The notes beneath the pieces are model-generated. The model saw only the letters and a list, made by a program, of their open reading frames with translations, was not told the DNA's origin and searched no databases. 7,057 nucleotides of DNA from Acidobacteriota bacterium (lineage in GTDB: Bacteria > Acidobacteriota > Terriglobia > Terriglobales > Acidobacteriaceae), in NCBI GenBank assembly GCA_019510535.1, contig JAEKKE010000020.1, forward strand, positions 1 through 7,057. The letters are read 5' to 3'. Shown here piece by piece: positions 5,389-7,057 of the stretch. Both the position numbers and the translations under genes were made by a program. How positions within the stretch are numbered: position 1 is the stretch's first letter; the number at the start of each line of letters is the position of its first letter.

Positions 5389-6177
5389 ATGTCGCAGAAT
5401 ACCCTCCCCGCGGAGCGCGAGTCGCACCTTCGTTCACTGGCCGACCTGCTGCTGGATGCACGCCGCACAGGCAAGACGATCGATGCGCTGCCGGAGCATC
5501 TTGTTCCGTCCTCCATGGAGGAAGCGTACTTTGTGCAGGACGAGATGATGGCGGCCTACGGAGATGTCGGCGGCTACAAGGTAGGCGCGGCCTCCCCGGA
5601 TGCCGAGCCGTTCTTTGCTCCCATGCCGCTTATCTGGATGGCCGCATCCGGATCGACCCTCGTCAATCCGATGCATCGCCTGCGGATCCTCGAGGGAGAG
5701 ATCGCCTTCCGCTTCGCCAAAGATCTCCCGGCGCGGGCGGAGCGTTATACGAGCGAAGAGATTGCTGCGGCGATTTCGTCCGCGCACGCCATCATCGAGG
5801 TGCTGGAGTCGGCCTATACCGAGCCTGGAAAGCAGCCTCGTCTCGCCGTCTCTGCGGACATGCAGTTCCACGGCGCCTTTGTACACGGGCCGGCGATCGA
5901 GAACTGGCAGAGCGTTGACTGGGCTCAGGAATCGGTCGAACTGGCGGTGGATGGTGTGATCCGCGTCGAGCGTACAGGATCGAACCCTGGCGGCACGGAC
6001 CTGATGCGTCTGCTCTCGTGGGTAGTCAATGAAGGAGCGAAGCGCACCGGCGGCGTCCGTGCCGGGCAGTGGATCACGACGGGTTCATGGACCGGAAATA
6101 CGCCCACAACGCCAGGAGCGGAAGCGGCGGTTCGATTTACAAGTTCAGGATCAGTTAAGCTTTCTTTCGCAAGCTAG
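5389..6177 (+). CDS. 2-keto-4-pentenoate hydratase / fumarylacetoacetase-fold protein
   Basis: The 262-residue protein resembles the MhpD/2-keto-4-pentenoate hydratase group (COG3971), cytoplasmic enzymes that hydrate 2-hydroxy-alkadienoates in meta-cleavage pathways of aromatic breakdown; some relatives act as decarboxylases. Key features are GGYKVG (61-66, Lys64), LEGEIAFRF with the acidic pair Glu102 and Glu104 that should bind the divalent metal, AIIEVLES (135-141) offering a third acidic ligand (Glu137 or Glu140), and SADMQFHGAFVHGP (155-168). The length is normal. The exact substrate cannot be told: no dioxygenase, aldolase or other pathway genes are in view. The ATG at 5389 has AGGAG at 5374-5378. 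The gene lies 39 bp after the glycosylase and eight bases before the cytochrome gene, so the three may share a transcript. Confidence 0.85.
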   Translation: MSQNTLPAERESHLRSLADLLLDARRTGKTIDALPEHLVPSSMEEAYFVQDEMMAAYGDVGGYKVGAASPDAEPFFAPMPLIWMAASGSTLVNPMHRLRILEGEIAFRFAKDLPARAERYTSEEIAAAISSAHAIIEVLESAYTEPGKQPRLAVSADMQFHGAFVHGPAIENWQSVDWAQESVELAVDGVIRVERTGSNPGGTDLMRLLSWVVNEGAKRTGGVRAGQWITTGSWTGNTPTTPGAEAAVRFTSSGSVKLSFAS

Positions 6178-6185
6178 CTTCCTAT

Positions 6186-6725
6186 ATGCGCTCCGCCCTC
6201 GTTTTCATTCTCGGAATCGTAGCCGGCCTTCTCGTGCTGCCTGCACTCGCTTACGTGTACTTCGCCTTCGGACGTCCTCCGGTCGCCGTTGCCGATGATG
6301 CGTTTCCCTTTGAAAAGCAGGTTGTCCGGATGCCCCTGCATGCGCGCATTGAAGCGGAGATGCCGAAGCAGCCGGCGATTCCTGCAAGCGATGAGAACCT
6401 GGTCGCCGGGGCAAACATCTATCGCGAGCAGTGTGCTTCCTGCCACGGTCTGAAGGGGCACCCATCGGCGTTCGGTGCATCGATGTTTCCTCAGACACCG
6501 CAGCTCTGGGAGAAGCACAAGAACGGCGTGGTGGGTGTCAGCGACGACGAGCCGGGTATGACCTACTGGCGGGTGAAGAACGGCATCCGGCTGACAGGCA
6601 TGCCCTCGTATCAGAAGCTGTTGAACGACACCCAGCTCTGGCAGGTTTCACTGCTGCTCTCAAAGGCTGACAAACCCCTTCCCACCGCAGCGGAAGAGGC
6701 TGTATCGAAGCCGATTGTGCGGTAG
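6186..6725 (+). CDS. membrane-anchored monohaem cytochrome c
   Basis: The 179-residue protein has a hydrophobic N-terminal segment (residues about 4-28) preceded by Arg2. It looks like a signal anchor or an uncleaved signal, placing the domain in the periplasm. A class I cytochrome c domain follows: haem-binding CASCH (Cys83, Cys86, His87) and the likely axial Met139 in GIRLTGMPSYQ, with NLVAGANIYREQC before the haem site and LWQVSLLLSKAD near the end. Thus a single covalent c-haem is expected, for electron transfer to or from an unknown partner. The C-terminal tail (about 162-179) is Pro/Ala-rich. The ATG is eight bases after the hydratase stop and lacks a clear Shine-Dalgarno (the preceding bases read AGCTTCCTAT), so translation may depend on coupling. 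The link between a hydratase and a cytochrome is not an established pathway pairing. Confidence 0.92.
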   Translation: MRSALVFILGIVAGLLVLPALAYVYFAFGRPPVAVADDAFPFEKQVVRMPLHARIEAEMPKQPAIPASDENLVAGANIYREQCASCHGLKGHPSAFGASMFPQTPQLWEKHKNGVVGVSDDEPGMTYWRVKNGIRLTGMPSYQKLLNDTQLWQVSLLLSKADKPLPTAAEEAVSKPIVR

Positions 6726-6737
6726 AGGGCCTAAACC

Positions 6738-6780
6738 GTTGCGCACAGCGCAACCATTTCGCACCTATGGTGCGAAATGG
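6738..6780. terminator. two adjacent perfect hairpins between convergent genes
   Basis: GTTGCGC (6738-6744) pairs with GCGCAAC (6748-6754) over an ACA loop. Directly adjoining, and sharing C6754, CCATTTCGCACC (6754-6765) pairs with GGTGCGAAATGG (6769-6780) over a TAT loop, a perfect 12-bp stem. They sit 13 bp after the cytochrome stop and between converging genes, which fits bidirectional termination. There is no adjacent T-run, so a REP-like repeat is an equally good reading. The rest of the gap (6781-6876) shows nothing recognisable. Confidence 0.6.
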
Positions 6781-6876
6781 GATGGACTGCAGCGGCGGGG
6801 TCTACCGTTGTGAGGTTCGTGGCCTTCTTCTCCTGTCTCGATCTGTAAAGCATCTCTGGAGACAATCCATCGTCCC

Positions 6877-7057
6877 CTAGATATCCACCGCATGATCATT
6901 CGGCAGATCCTGCCCGGCCCAAACTTTCCGTGCCGTCCAGTCCGCGGGAGCATCCTTCCAGAACGGCGCATCTGCGGGCAGGCCGAGTGGCAGAAAGGCC
7001 TCCAGGCACAGATACAGGCTGCCGGTTGAGATGTAGGGCTCTCCCAGTGATGGCTGA
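6877..7057 (-). CDS. DUF2264 domain protein, C-terminal end (5' part outside window)
   Basis: Reading the minus strand from 7056 to the TAG at 6877-6879 gives 59 codons plus stop. The peptide contains GEPYISTGSLYLCLEAFLPL, then GLPADAPFW and WTARKVWAGQDLPNDHAVDI at the end. The combination STGSLYL, FLPLGLP, PFW, DWT.RK.W.GQD is what I recognise as the C-terminus of the DUF2264 family, large (about 600 aa) bacterial proteins of unestablished function, often with a helical-barrel look. The bulk of the gene lies beyond the right edge, so domain integrity cannot be judged. It converges on the cytochrome gene with a 151-bp gap, so it belongs to a separate transcription unit. Confidence 0.72.
   Translation of the reverse strand, partial: QPSLGEPYISTGSLYLCLEAFLPLGLPADAPFWKDAPADWTARKVWAGQDLPNDHAVDI

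Noticed and set aside
5205..5918. 237-codon plus-strand frame
   Set aside because: Out-of-frame shadow across the glycosylase end and the hydratase; Arg/Gly/Ser-rich with no family resemblance, while both real genes are well supported.
6171..6180. Perfect 10-bp palindrome AAGCTAGCTT at the hydratase stop
   Set aside because: Short, has no loop, and could arise by chance; no operator-like partner sites nearby.
6765..6971. 68-codon minus-strand ORF near the right end
   Set aside because: It overlaps the DUF2264 tail in another frame of the same strand and shows only low-complexity Arg/Gly content.

Overview
The window is about 7 kb of GC-rich bacterial chromosome with compact, co-directional housekeeping genes. 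The protein sequences, the order rapZ – ABC exporter – yicC – gmk – rpoZ, the DUF2264 tail and the style of the intergenic repeats suggest an Acidobacteriota genome, probably of the Terriglobia/Acidobacteriaceae. That assignment is inference from sequence style. There is no rRNA or other direct marker.

Layout on the plus strand. (1) 2-337 is the 3' end of rapZ, an RNase adaptor/nucleotide-binding protein. (2) 420-2267 encodes a complete MsbA-type half-size ABC exporter with a TTG start. (3) 2264-3169 is yicC, overlapping the exporter by ATGA. (4) 3170-3356 is a repeat-bearing spacer with a GC hairpin, five 7-nt tandem units and a copy of what looks like a dispersed intergenic repeat. (5) 3357-4022 is gmk. 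(6) 4134-4337 is rpoZ, with its Shine-Dalgarno sequence in the loop of a perfect 8-bp inverted repeat. (7) 4334-4446 is a roughly 113-bp palindromic, MITE/REP-like element whose terminal repeat contains the rpoZ stop codon. (8) 4456-5349 encodes a family 4 (Fe-S) uracil-DNA glycosylase. (9) 5337-5378 is a 21-bp tandem duplication across that gene's stop codon. (10) 5389-6177 encodes a 2-keto-4-pentenoate hydratase/fumarylacetoacetase-type protein. (11) 6186-6725 encodes a membrane-anchored monohaem cytochrome c. On the minus strand, 6877-7057 holds the C-terminal 59 codons of a DUF2264 protein, convergent with the cytochrome gene. Two perfect hairpins lie between them at 6738-6780.

The genes do not form one pathway. 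RapZ and the exporter fit an envelope/PTS-Ntr neighbourhood that may continue to the left. yicC, gmk and rpoZ form a widely conserved group linking RNA turnover, guanine nucleotide supply and RNA polymerase assembly. The glycosylase is a DNA repair gene. The hydratase and cytochrome are a closely spaced accessory pair. All coding genes belong to known families. I did not find a new multi-gene system. The unusual content lies between the genes: the palindromic element at 4334-4446, the structured ribosome binding site of rpoZ, the duplicated stop-codon region at 5337-5378 and the heptamer repeat at 3186-3220.
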